Assembly: GCF_004745825.1 (NCBI RefSeq)
Contig: NZ_SRLA01000002.1
Coordinates: 310,001 to 374,000, forward strand
Direction of reading: 5' to 3'
DNA from: Hymenobacter fodinae
Lineage (GTDB): Bacteria > Bacteroidota > Bacteroidia > Cytophagales > Hymenobacteraceae
DNA: 64,000 bases
This document shows, one piece after another, positions 18,814 to 28,219 of the stretch. The position numbers and the translations under genes are program-made. The first letter of the stretch is position 1. Each line of letters starts with the position of its first letter. The notes under the pieces are model-generated. The model worked only from the letters and a program-made list of their open reading frames with translations. It did no database searches and was not told the origin of the DNA.

Positions 18814-21800
18814 TTACACTGCAAGTAAACTGCTGGCTGCCTTTTTCAGTGCTGCCGACTGGCTCCAGGCGTGAAGTTGTTGGGCTACAGCGGCTGGCAC
18901 GGGTTGGCTGGTACGGCTCTGCACATCGGCGTAGGCCTCTATTAGCTTGCGGGTGTTGCGCAGGGGCGCGGCAGTGGGCAGTAGCGGTAATAGGGTTTCC
19001 AGCAACTGGCGCACGGCATCATCAACCAGTGGGCTAATGGCGCGGGCCTGGGCCAAGGTATCACTGAGGCGCTGCACTGGCACAAAGCCTGCGTAGAGCA
19101 GTTTGCCCAACATTTGCCCCAATACCTCGGGTACTAGTCGGCCTGCATCAACAGACGCCAGCAGAGCTTCCAAGGCTATGGCTCTGCCTGCCGGCGTAGC
19201 GTGCGTGAGCCCTATGGCCAACAGCAGCGTTGCCGGCTCGCTAAACACTGGTCCGGGCGCCAGTAGGGAATGCAGCGCTGTTTGGACCGCCTCCCTGTCC
19301 GTTGAGTCCGACTCATCGGTGCGGCAGCTAAACCGAATCAGGTGCCAATACAGTGGGTCGGGGTTGAGCGGGAACAGGGAAAGCAGGAAAGGCAGCTCGA
19401 CTTGCAGCGACAAAACCGAATACCAATCGGTCGTTGATTTTGGGGGCTGTACGTAATGAGAGTACAACAGTAATGAACTAGGAAGCCCACGCGGTACCGG
19501 AGGAGTATGCACCGTCAGCTCCTGCCAGGTATTGGTTATTTCGGGCTGCTGCTTGTTCCAGCTTTGTTTGTAGGTGTGGGTTTTCTGCTCGAAGTGCCAT
19601 TCAGGGAGCCAGGGTTTCGCCACACCAGGGTAGTTGGCCAACGCGGCTAGCTCCGGCAGCTCTTGATAGGGGAAGCGCGTACGGGCCGCTACTACCCACA
19701 GCCAGGGCAGCGCATCAGCCAGGGCCAGGGGGGCCTCGGGGGTAGGCGTGCGTTTCAGAAACGGAATCAGCTTGCTTAAGCGCTCCGTGAATTCGCGAGC
19801 CACGGGTTTGTCCGTGGTTGGAGGGGTAGGTAGCGGCAGGGCTGATAACGCAGGATGTGGCGCCAGATACCACTCCAGGAGGGCACGAAGCTCGGGGTGC
19901 TGAAGCTGAGGAAGCAGCAGGCGGGCAGCGGCGGCATCGTCGGGGGCAGTTACGGCGGTGCGGGCTAGCGTCATAGCGAGGTCAGCAGTGGCGGGCTCTA
20001 TGCCAGCTGATTGGTAGGCCAGTAGGCGCTGCACCAGTACGGTAGGGGCCACCCAGTACGGGGCATGGCTTGGGGTGCTGAGCAGGGGTAGTGTGGGACC
20101 TTCGGTTTGCAGCCGACGCTCAAGCTCCGCCAGACGCGCCTGCTCCACGCGCAGCAGCGGGTCGGGGGCGCTGTATTGCTGGGGCTTTAGCATTACAAGC
20201 GGAACGTTGTTGTGCGAAAATCCCTGAAACCAGCTAATCAGCAGCGCCGACAACAACTCCCGGCGGCCCTGCCGTATTCCGTTGAAATTGTACACGCGGA
20301 AATATTCCTGAATTTCATCATCGGTCTTGTTCTTCAGATCCGAGGAAAACCGCACCAAATACGGCCGCAATTGGTGCGCATAGTCGGTGGGGTAGTGGCC
20401 GCGCAGGTGGCCTAGTCCATCGAGCCACCGCTCCACGCTGGCGGGGTCATTATGTTGTAGCACCTCACCGGTCAGGAATAACAGCTCGTGCCAGTCGCGC
20501 ACGGGCACAATGGCGGTGGCTTCTGAAATATCGGGCGTGAAGTTGGAGGTTGGTGTGTAGACAGCAGCCTGCAGGACAACGTCCTCGGTGGCGGGAAGTG
20601 CCGGTAAAAACGGCGCCAGTAAGGTGCGGGTAGCAGGGGTCAGCAGGTCGGCGTACAGCCCGATAGTATCGGTGGTTTCAGCTGCCTCCTCCGTAGTCAG
20701 CAACGGCTTCTTAGCGCCAAGAATAGCTTTCAGCAGCTTACCCGCCCGCTCCTGCACGCTGGCATCGGCGTTGGTAAGAGCCGTGGTACTGAGCCGGCTG
20801 AGGGTGGCCGCCAGGGTAGGGTGTTGCTTCAGGAGCTTCTCTAGGCCACCAAACAGCGTCCGGAGGCCAGTCTTCAGGTCTTGGCGAATAACCAAGGCAT
20901 CGGCGTAGAGCAGCAGCGAGGCGGTATCAAACTCCGGCTGCGTCCATAGCTCTTTCAGCTGATCTAGCGCAAAGTTGATAACCAACGGCAGCGGGTGAGC
21001 CAGCAAATCTATCAGCTGCGTCTGCCGGGCCGAGCGCTCTTCGGGCGTGGGCTGCAGTGCCAGAAACAGGTTCTTGAACCAGGTCAGGAGGGGGCGGCGG
21101 AAGTCGCGGCGCAGAGCCAGCAGGCAGCGGGTAAGTACCTCCGGACGACTCAGATGCCCTGACGCGACCAACTGCGGCAACAGTGTCAGCCAGTTAACCA
21201 GCTCCCGGTCCTTTCCACTAAACGTGCTGTCGGAATCCACCATGCTGTCATAGTCGAACACCTGCAGCAGGTCTCGTTCTAGCAAGGTGGTGTCGTTCTG
21301 CAGCTGACGCAGAATTTGCTGGTCGTAGTCTTCAATATCGCTTTTCTTGTGCTGGTTGCGCAGCCAGTTGTAGCGGGTAAGCTGATGGGCTACCGACTGC
21401 GTAAACAGCCACGGGTCGTGAGCCAGCAGGCCCCGGTCTTCCAGCTCCCGCAGCTGTTTGTAGGAAATAACCGCCCACTGGTTAGCGCGGGTCAGGCGAA
21501 TCAGCCATTCCTGCAGCCACTCGGGCCGGGCTAGCTCCAGCACCGCCATAAATTGCTGCTGATGGCCCTGCGGGTCCGGGCCCCGGTCGGAGAGGGTCCA
21601 GGGCAACAAGAAGCTACGGGCCTGGGCCTCCTTGCGCGAGTAGGTAGCTAGGCCACTAAGAAACAACATCATCTGCTGCTCGTGGGTGATCTGGTGCCGG
21701 TACTCCCATTGGCCCGGCTTCACCTCCGTGTGCACATAGCGGTCCAGCTCCCGCAACAGGCTCTTGGTTTTTTGCCGTACCGGCACAATATCAGACTTGC

Positions 21801-21879
21801 CGAGGGTGCTCAGGAACGGCACCAGTTCCCGGCCGCTCTGGTGGCGAATTATATGCTCGAAGGTTTCAACAGTAGTCAT
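18814..21879 (-). CDS. DUF6493 family protein, 1021 residues
   Basis: This long soluble helical protein reads as repeated helix pairs across its whole length (for example RTLFGGLEKLLKQHPTLAATLSRL), with no catalytic motif I can identify. It matches the Bacteroidota DUF6493 group, whose genes lie directly beside a SWIM zinc-finger gene, as here (66 bases downstream of it). The pair recalls the E. coli yehI/yehQ (DUF4132/SWIM) arrangement, which goes with MoxR ATPase and VWA proteins, but those partners are absent next to this pair. HEAT-like scaffold function is inference. Confidence 0.8.
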   Translation of the reverse strand: MTTVETFEHIIRHQSGRELVPFLSTLGKSDIVPVRQKTKSLLRELDRYVHTEVKPGQWEYRHQITHEQQMMLFLSGLATYSRKEAQARSFLLPWTLSDRGPDPQGHQQQFMAVLELARPEWLQEWLIRLTRANQWAVISYKQLRELEDRGLLAHDPWLFTQSVAHQLTRYNWLRNQHKKSDIEDYDQQILRQLQNDTTLLERDLLQVFDYDSMVDSDSTFSGKDRELVNWLTLLPQLVASGHLSRPEVLTRCLLALRRDFRRPLLTWFKNLFLALQPTPEERSARQTQLIDLLAHPLPLVINFALDQLKELWTQPEFDTASLLLYADALVIRQDLKTGLRTLFGGLEKLLKQHPTLAATLSRLSTTALTNADASVQERAGKLLKAILGAKKPLLTTEEAAETTDTIGLYADLLTPATRTLLAPFLPALPATEDVVLQAAVYTPTSNFTPDISEATAIVPVRDWHELLFLTGEVLQHNDPASVERWLDGLGHLRGHYPTDYAHQLRPYLVRFSSDLKNKTDDEIQEYFRVYNFNGIRQGRRELLSALLISWFQGFSHNNVPLVMLKPQQYSAPDPLLRVEQARLAELERRLQTEGPTLPLLSTPSHAPYWVAPTVLVQRLLAYQSAGIEPATADLAMTLARTAVTAPDDAAAARLLLPQLQHPELRALLEWYLAPHPALSALPLPTPPTTDKPVAREFTERLSKLIPFLKRTPTPEAPLALADALPWLWVVAARTRFPYQELPELAALANYPGVAKPWLPEWHFEQKTHTYKQSWNKQQPEITNTWQELTVHTPPVPRGLPSSLLLYSHYVQPPKSTTDWYSVLSLQVELPFLLSLFPLNPDPLYWHLIRFSCRTDESDSTDREAVQTALHSLLAPGPVFSEPATLLLAIGLTHATPAGRAIALEALLASVDAGRLVPEVLGQMLGKLLYAGFVPVQRLSDTLAQARAISPLVDDAVRQLLETLLPLLPTAAPLRNTRKLIEAYADVQSRTSQPVPAAVAQQLHAWSQSAALKKAASSLLAV

Positions 21880-21945
21880 TCACTAGCAGGACTTGCGCCG
21901 CAGTTCGTGCGGCCTTACGAATAGATAATACTAGGGGGCAGTGGC

Positions 21946-23286
21946 CTAGGCGAACTGTAGTTGGGCGGCCAGAATGTGCTTGCACGGGCCACGCTGCCCT
22001 TGGTGCTCACTGAACCAAGTGCAGGTGCACTGCGGAGGCTGGCTCACACCTACCAGCACGGTGTGCCACACCCCGCTGCCGCGCACCTGAGCCTGGGTGC
22101 GCCCATTTTCACCTACTCCCACCAGCTGCACCCCGTCGGCGGCGGCCAGCAGGGCCCGGGCATTCTTTAGGCGCGGGTTCAAGCTCAGAATCCGTTGCGT
22201 TTTGAAGGGGAGGCGGCGGTAGAAATAGTGGTTATCAACCAAATCGAAGCCCAGCAGGCCCATGGCCGAAAGGCTGGCGCAGAGCTTATCCACGGTGGCC
22301 GGGTCGAGGCCGTTTTCGTGAGCGAAGAGGGTAGGGTTGAAGGTTTCGTTGCCTCGGAACAGGTTGTTGGCGCCGGCAATCCACTCGGTGGGTAGTTCCT
22401 CCATCAGGGCATCTAGCTGGTTGCCTTCCCCCGAAAATCCGCGCCACACATCCGCCGACAATGCAAGCACAAACTGTTGCCCGCCGCCCAGCTCCAGCAC
22501 AAACGCCGAGGCCTGCCCGTCGGGGGTGGCGTACACGCGCAAAGCTTCGCAGAGGGGCAGCAGGCCTTCCAGCAGCCGTAGCCGGTGCGCGCCGCCTACC
22601 CGCACCGAGCCCGCCGTAGCCACCGGCGAAAAGCTGGGCCGCGGGCCGCGCAGCACCAGAAACACATCGGCTTTAGCGGCACCCGCTGGGAGGCCCTGCA
22701 CCAACTGCACAGCTTGCACGCGGGTCAGGCGCATCTTTTCCTCCATCAGAGCCAGGTAGGCTTGCACCGCCGTGAGGCCTTTAATCCAGCGTTCGGGCAG
22801 GGCTACTTTGCGCTCCGTTACGCGGCCCTCAGCCCGCTCCAGCACCACCTCCTTCTCACCTACCGACAGTAGCACCGGCTCAGTGCGTGAAATCCGGGCC
22901 AGGGCATTTACCATGGGCTCGTTGAAATCGACGTTGGTGGTGCCGCTACTCAGGAACTCGCCGTCCAAGGCATCGGGGCCTAAATCTAGGCGGGCGTACA
23001 CGCCGTTGCACGAAGAAAAGGCCTCAAAACGCAGCAAGCCTGCTCCCGCCGTTACAATTGGGTCGCGGAGGGCGGCGCTTTGGGGTACGAACCGCGAGGC
23101 TACCACTTTGGCTAAAGTACTTAGCCCGCGAGCCGCCAGCCAGGAGTTACGCAGTCTACCCCAGAAAAAACAGGAAGCATCAGACTCGACGGCCTCTTCG
23201 GCAAAAGCAGATAATAACAACGAATTGCCTTCCGGGCGGGCTTCCAGCGCAGAAGGGCGGGCGTAAGCATAAGCGAAATCAGACAT
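21946..23286 (-). CDS. SWIM zinc-finger protein
   Basis: In this protein of 446 residues the zinc finger sits at the very C-terminus: CTC, 12 residues, then CKH in PPQCTCTWFSEHQGQRGPCKH, the CxCx(n)CxH SWIM pattern that binds DNA or proteins. The remaining 420 residues form an unassigned domain that accompanies SWIM in this family. It is the first gene of a likely operon with DUF6493. Its TAG stop lies in a GGCCTAGGC motif. An 8-bp inverted repeat at 23349 sits in its AT-rich upstream region. Confidence 0.85.
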   Translation of the reverse strand: MSDFAYAYARPSALEARPEGNSLLLSAFAEEAVESDASCFFWGRLRNSWLAARGLSTLAKVVASRFVPQSAALRDPIVTAGAGLLRFEAFSSCNGVYARLDLGPDALDGEFLSSGTTNVDFNEPMVNALARISRTEPVLLSVGEKEVVLERAEGRVTERKVALPERWIKGLTAVQAYLALMEEKMRLTRVQAVQLVQGLPAGAAKADVFLVLRGPRPSFSPVATAGSVRVGGAHRLRLLEGLLPLCEALRVYATPDGQASAFVLELGGGQQFVLALSADVWRGFSGEGNQLDALMEELPTEWIAGANNLFRGNETFNPTLFAHENGLDPATVDKLCASLSAMGLLGFDLVDNHYFYRRLPFKTQRILSLNPRLKNARALLAAADGVQLVGVGENGRTQAQVRGSGVWHTVLVGVSQPPQCTCTWFSEHQGQRGPCKHILAAQLQFA

Positions 23287-23348
23287 GCGAAGTAGGGTAG
23301 TTTGATGACCTCAAGTTCGGTATTCTCGATGGTTTATACTAATTTTAT

Positions 23349-23367
23349 TAGCATAATGTTTATGCTA
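23349..23367. promoter_or_regulatory. Inverted repeat upstream of the SWIM gene
   Basis: TAGCATAA-TGT-TTATGCTA is an exact 8-bp dyad, about 63-81 bases upstream of the SWIM start codon in AT-rich DNA. It could be an operator; the evidence is symmetry and position only. Confidence 0.35.
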
Positions 23368-23513
23368 TTTTCTACGAAATGGCTATTTAGGTTAGTAGAA
23401 TATATGACAGTGATAATACGCTAAATTAAGCGCTGCGGTGGGTTCAAATAACCCTTAGTGTACAAGGGAAAATGTGCTGGACCACTGTAGGCCAGTCGCC
23501 ACCCACGCCCACG

Positions 23514-23570
23514 AAAAAGCCCCAATGGCACCGACAGCTCAACTGGAGCAGTATCGGCCACTGGGGCTTT
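23514..23570 (-). terminator. Terminator of the RND efflux operon
   Basis: AAAGCCCCA and TGGGGCTTT pair at the outer end, with a further GGC/GCC pairing inside after a two-base mismatch and a long loop between. It lies about 40 bases downstream of the RND permease stop on the minus strand. Confidence 0.65.
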
Positions 23571-23610
23571 CCGGCTACGGGCAACTAGGTGCCGTGGCTA
23601 TGGTACAGGC

Positions 23611-26600
23611 CTAGGCGGGGCTGGGCACGGCGGAGTGGTCGCCTTCACCGGCGCCTTCTTCTTTCGGGCCGCCGTGCTCTTCGTCGGGCTTATAATTGGC
23701 TTCTAGCTCAGCTAGCTTCTCTTTACCGTAGGCAAAGCGCGTGATGAGCACGTACAGCACCGGCACGATGAAGATGGCCAGCAGCGTAGCCGACAGCATA
23801 CCACCCAGCACCGTCCAGCCAATGGTTTGGCGGCTCTGGGCACCAGCGCCAGATGCGAATACCAGCGGCAATACACCCAGAATGAAGGCCAGCGAGGTCA
23901 TGACGATGGGGCGCAAGCGCAGGCGCACGGCTTCTAAGGTGGCATCTACCAGCGGCATGCCTTTGTCTACCCGCTCCTTAGCGAATTCGATAATCAGAAT
24001 GGCGTTTTTAGCTGACAAACCAATAAGCGTGATCAGACCAATCTGCGCGTACACGTTGTTGGTGAGCTTGGGCAGGAAGGTAAGCGCCAGAATAGCCCCG
24101 AAGGCACCCACCGGCACTGCCAGCAGCACCGAGAACGGCACCGACCAGCTTTCATACAGGGCCGCCAGGAACAAGAACACGAAGGCCAACGACAGGGCAA
24201 AAATGTACACCGTTTGGCCGCCGGCCAGCAATTCTTCACGGGTCAGGCCCGAAAACTCAAATCCGTAGCCGGCGGGCAACGACTGAGCAGCCGTTTCCTG
24301 CAGGGCCTTGATGGCATCACCGGAGCTGTAGCCAGGGGCGGCGTTACCGTTGATTTCCGCTGACCGGAACAAGTTATAGTGCGAAATAAGCGGAGCCGAT
24401 TCGGTGCGCTGGTAGCTGGTGAGCGTGCTGAGCGGCACCATGCCACCGGAGCTGTTGCGCACGTAATACTGGCCTAGGTTGCTAATATCGGCGCGGTACA
24501 TGGAGTCGGCCTGGGTTACAACCCTAAAGTTGCGGCCGTACACCGTGAAGTCGTTCACGTAGGCACTACCCAGGTAGGTGCGCAGGGAAGTACCAATATC
24601 GGAGATGGATACACCCAGCTTCTTGGCCTTTTCCCGGTCGATGGTGAGCTGATAACCGGGCGTGTTGGCGGTGAAGAACGAGAAGGGAGCCGCAATTTCG
24701 GGCCGCTTCCGCAGGGCGCCCAGGAAGTTCTGGAGCTGGGCATCGAAGTTCTTAATGTCGCCGCCGGCCTCACGCTCTTGCAGCACGAAGGAGAAACCTC
24801 CCGTGTTACCCAGGCCCGGAATAGCGGGGGGCGAAATAACCACGATGTTGGCTTCCCGCAGGCGGCTTAGGCGCTGCTGCACGGTAGCAATCAGGCTCTG
24901 CAGCTGCAACTCTTTGTCCTTGCGCTCTTCCCAAGGCTCGAGCTGGCAAAACACGGTACCGCTGTTCGATTTGGAGGAGAAGTTAACGGCGTTCAGACCG
25001 CCCAGACCCGCGTAGTGCCGAATGCCTTTGATCTGGCTCAGCTCTTTCATCACCTCGTTCAGCGTGCTCACTGTGCGCTCGGTAGAGGCGGCCTCGGGCA
25101 GGTTGAAGGTAACGATGATACGGCCTTCATCTTCCGTTGGGATAAAGCCGCCGGGCTTCTTAGCGAACAGTAGGCCAGTACCCGCCACAATGCAGATCAG
25201 GATGATGACTACAAAGCGGGAGTGCTTGATGCCGCGCTGCACACCGTTACCGTACTTGTTCGTCACCTTGTCAAACCAGGTGTTGAACTTGTAAAACAGC
25301 TTGTCGAGGCCCTTAGAGTTCTCACCGCGCTTGTGGGGCTTGAGCAGCAGCACGCACAAAGCCGGCGTGAGCGACAAGGCTACGAAAGCCGAGATAATCA
25401 CCGAAATGGCAATGGTGATGGCGAACTGCTGATACAGGCGACCCGTGATGCCCGGAATGAAACCTACCGGCACGAACACGGCCGCCAGAATCAGGGCAAT
25501 GGCAATAACCGGGGCCGAGATTTCGCGCATGGCCGTTAGGGTCGCATCCAGCGGGTTCATGCCTCGCTCGTTCATGTTGTGCTCCACGGCCTCCACCACC
25601 ACAATGGCGTCGTCCACCACAATACCAATGGCCAGCACAAAGCCGAACATGGTGAGGGTATTGATGGTGAAACCCAGCGGGATAAACATGATGAACGTGC
25701 CGATGATAGAAACCGGAATAGCCAGCACCGGAATGAGCGTGGACCTCCAGCTCTGCAGGAACAGGAACACTACAATAATTACCAGCACCAGGGCTTCAAC
25801 CAGCGTGTGCAGCACTTCCTCGATTGACACTTTTACTACCGAAGCCGCCTCAAACGGCACCACGTAGGCCAAGTCGGCGGGGAACTGCTTCTTGAGCTGC
25901 TCCATGGTGTTGTTTACATTCTCGTAAGTCTCCAGAGCGTTGGCGCCGGGAGCCTGGTACACGAGCAGATAAGCGGCCCGTTTGCCGTCCACGAAGGAGT
26001 TGTTGGCGTAGTTGAACTTGCCGAGCTCCAGGCGAGCCACATCCTTCAGGTACACTACCGAGCCGTCTTCGGGCCGGGTTTTTACCACCACGTTGCCAAA
26101 CTCCTCGGTATCGGTGAGGCGGCCTTTCACGAACACGATGTATTCAAACGTCTGGCCGCGCTGGGCAGGAGGGGCCCCAATGGAGCCGGCTGCAATCTGG
26201 GCGTTTTGCTCCTGAATGGCGGCCGTTACCTCCTGGGCCGTTACGCCCAGCTGAGAAAGCTTATCGGGGTTGAGCCACACGCGCATCGAGAAGTCATCGG
26301 CGCGCGATACAATATCACCCACGCCCTTAGTACGCAGCAAAGCGTCCTTAATGAAGACGTTGGCGTAGTTGTCGAGGAAGGTGGTGTTGTGCGTGCCGTT
26401 GGGCGCGTACAGGGCCACCAGCATCAGAATGCTGGGGTTCCGTTTACGCACTACCAGGCCTAGGCGCTGCACCTCCTGGGGCAGGGTGGGCAGGGCAATG
26501 CCCACGCGGTTCTGCACGTCGAGGGCGGCAATGTTGATGTCGGTGCCTACCTCAAAGTTCACCGTCATGCTCATCTGCCCGTTGCTGGTGCTATTGCTTT

Positions 26601-26838
26601 GCAGATAGGTCATGCCGGGTGTGCCGTTTACCTGCACTTCCACGGGCGTGGCCACCGTTTGCTCCACGGTTTGGGCATCGGCGCCGGTGTAGGTGCCGCT
26701 CACCGATACCGTGGGCGGCGTAATTTCCGGATACTGGCCTACGGGCAAGTTCAGGATGGCCAGCACCCCCACCATCACTATCACCAGGGAGGTGACAATG
26801 GCAGTAACGGGGCGCCGGATAAAGGTTTCTGCAATCAT
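23611..26838 (-). CDS. RND efflux permease (HAE1 / AcrB family)
   Basis: This is a 1075-residue inner-membrane pump. It opens with the family start MIAETFIRRPVTAIVTSL, has the NLPVGQYPEITPP periplasmic segment, the proton-relay aspartate pair in GIVVDDAIVVVEAVE, and twelve helices in two halves separated by large periplasmic loops. It drives export of hydrophobic drugs or metabolites using the proton gradient, as a trimer with the adaptor and TolC-like channel encoded just upstream. A charged Glu-rich tail of about 35 residues ends the protein. The TAG stop lies in a CCTAGGC motif. Substrate is unknown. Confidence 0.95.
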   Translation of the reverse strand: MIAETFIRRPVTAIVTSLVIVMVGVLAILNLPVGQYPEITPPTVSVSGTYTGADAQTVEQTVATPVEVQVNGTPGMTYLQSNSTSNGQMSMTVNFEVGTDINIAALDVQNRVGIALPTLPQEVQRLGLVVRKRNPSILMLVALYAPNGTHNTTFLDNYANVFIKDALLRTKGVGDIVSRADDFSMRVWLNPDKLSQLGVTAQEVTAAIQEQNAQIAAGSIGAPPAQRGQTFEYIVFVKGRLTDTEEFGNVVVKTRPEDGSVVYLKDVARLELGKFNYANNSFVDGKRAAYLLVYQAPGANALETYENVNNTMEQLKKQFPADLAYVVPFEAASVVKVSIEEVLHTLVEALVLVIIVVFLFLQSWRSTLIPVLAIPVSIIGTFIMFIPLGFTINTLTMFGFVLAIGIVVDDAIVVVEAVEHNMNERGMNPLDATLTAMREISAPVIAIALILAAVFVPVGFIPGITGRLYQQFAITIAISVIISAFVALSLTPALCVLLLKPHKRGENSKGLDKLFYKFNTWFDKVTNKYGNGVQRGIKHSRFVVIILICIVAGTGLLFAKKPGGFIPTEDEGRIIVTFNLPEAASTERTVSTLNEVMKELSQIKGIRHYAGLGGLNAVNFSSKSNSGTVFCQLEPWEERKDKELQLQSLIATVQQRLSRLREANIVVISPPAIPGLGNTGGFSFVLQEREAGGDIKNFDAQLQNFLGALRKRPEIAAPFSFFTANTPGYQLTIDREKAKKLGVSISDIGTSLRTYLGSAYVNDFTVYGRNFRVVTQADSMYRADISNLGQYYVRNSSGGMVPLSTLTSYQRTESAPLISHYNLFRSAEINGNAAPGYSSGDAIKALQETAAQSLPAGYGFEFSGLTREELLAGGQTVYIFALSLAFVFLFLAALYESWSVPFSVLLAVPVGAFGAILALTFLPKLTNNVYAQIGLITLIGLSAKNAILIIEFAKERVDKGMPLVDATLEAVRLRLRPIVMTSLAFILGVLPLVFASGAGAQSRQTIGWTVLGGMLSATLLAIFIVPVLYVLITRFAYGKEKLAELEANYKPDEEHGGPKEEGAGEGDHSAVPSPA

Positions 26839-27016
26839 ATATCTGAGCGGTTAGCTGAGGGCAGTTTGCAATCAGCGAATTCAGAACGTCTGGCTGAGCT
26901 TGGCCAAAGTGGCTGTTGCACAAGCGGAACAGAAGGCTTTGGCCGCAGCACCCAAGGTATTTTGGATGCAAGCTTGCGGTGCCGCGGGCTCAACCAGACG
27001 ACCTATAACTTCTTTC

Positions 27017-28195
27017 TTATTTGGCGCTGCCGCCCGCCGGGGGAGTACCGTTGCCGGTGCCCGTGCCCTGGGTGTTGGCTCCAGCCGGAGCGCCGGTCTG
27101 AATCTGGCCGCCGTCGCGCAAGCGCTGCAGACCCTCTGTTACTACTTGGTCGCCGGCCTTAATGCCTTCCATTACCACAATCTGGTCGCGCAGGCGCGGG
27201 CCCAGCTGCACTTTGCGCTGGTGAGCCTTGCTGCTGTCGCCGGCCACGAAAATGAAGTTTTCGCCCATTTGCTCTACCACGGCCTTGAAGGGCACTACCA
27301 CCCGGCGGCCCGACTGCCGGTTAAGCACGCGCAGCACGGTGCTCATACCATCTTTCAGCTGGCGCTTGGGATTGGCGAACTGCACCCGAATCTGCACGGT
27401 ACCCGTCTGCTGGTTTACGCCGCGGTCGATGGCGAGGATGCGTCCCGGCTCGTTATAGGCCGTGCCGTCGGGCAGAACGAGGCGGAAAGTAGAGTCGCCT
27501 TTTCCGCCGCCCTGGCGCTGCAAATCGGCAAAGCGGTTCAGGTCAGCCTCCGTAATTACGAAGTCAACGCCCATGGGGTCCTCAGCGCTGATGGTGTTGA
27601 GCAGGGTAGAACCGGGGCTAACCTGGGAGCCCAGGCGCACCTGCGAGATGCCGATGCGGCCCGAGAAAGGCGCTTTAATCAGGGAGTAGTCGAGGTCGGT
27701 GCGGGCGGCGGCTACGTTGGCCTGAGCCACGCCTACCTGCGCCTGCGCCGTGGCGTAGTTCGTGCGGGCGTTGTCCACAATCTGGCGGGCTACGGCGTCT
27801 TGCTCCAGCAGGCGCTCGTAGCGGTTCAGGTTAACCTGGGCGTTCTGCACGGTGGCCTGGGTGCTGCGTAGGCCTGCCAGGGCCTGCTGGTACGCAGCCT
27901 GGTACTTGCGGCGGTCAATTTCGTAGAGCGTTTTGCCCTTCTGCACCACATCTCCTTCCTTGAAGAAGATATTAGTGATGAAGCCCGCCACCTGGCTGCG
28001 CAGCTCCACATTGTTAATGGCTACTACCGTAGACGGGTACTCGTCGTAGTATACGGCGTCGGTGGCTTTGGCTTCTACCAGCGTAACGGGTGTAGCGGGC
28101 GGCGGACCAGCCGCTTTTTCATCTTCTTTTTTGCCACAGCTAGCCGCGGCAAACAGACCGGCGGCGTACGAAAGGGCAATAAGGGTCTTCTTCAT
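27017..28195 (-). CDS. RND periplasmic adaptor (membrane fusion lipoprotein)
   Basis: The start at 28195 (MKKTLIALSYAAGLFAAASCGKK) gives a lipoprotein signal with lipobox AASC, as in AcrA-type adaptors. The order is: barrel-sandwich (lipoyl-like) half-motif RSQVAGFITNIFFKEGDVVQKG, a helical hairpin (about residues 95-155), second lipoyl half LIKAPFSGRIG, and beta-barrel and membrane-proximal domains ending in GDQVVTEGLQRL. A Gly/Thr/Pro-rich tail follows. It links the RND pump to the outer-membrane channel. The gene is second of three in the operon. Confidence 0.95.
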   Translation of the reverse strand: MKKTLIALSYAAGLFAAASCGKKEDEKAAGPPPATPVTLVEAKATDAVYYDEYPSTVVAINNVELRSQVAGFITNIFFKEGDVVQKGKTLYEIDRRKYQAAYQQALAGLRSTQATVQNAQVNLNRYERLLEQDAVARQIVDNARTNYATAQAQVGVAQANVAAARTDLDYSLIKAPFSGRIGISQVRLGSQVSPGSTLLNTISAEDPMGVDFVITEADLNRFADLQRQGGGKGDSTFRLVLPDGTAYNEPGRILAIDRGVNQQTGTVQIRVQFANPKRQLKDGMSTVLRVLNRQSGRRVVVPFKAVVEQMGENFIFVAGDSSKAHQRKVQLGPRLRDQIVVMEGIKAGDQVVTEGLQRLRDGGQIQTGAPAGANTQGTGTGNGTPPAGGSAK

Positions 28196-28219
28196 ATACA
28201 TACGGGAGGCAGCGGAGGC

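Larger units (their letters stand above)
23287..23610. other. AT-rich promoter region plus terminator
   Basis: No gene is seen. The right part, 23510-23570, is the terminator of the RND operon. The left part, about 23320-23440, is much richer in A and T than its surroundings and contains an inverted repeat, so it probably holds the promoter of the SWIM/DUF6493 operon. Confidence 0.5.

Noticed and set aside
26900-27871. Plus-strand open frame of 323 codons across the RND adaptor gene
   Set aside because: It covers the antisense of the adaptor, is rich in A, G, H and V, has no family match, and has no signal of its own.
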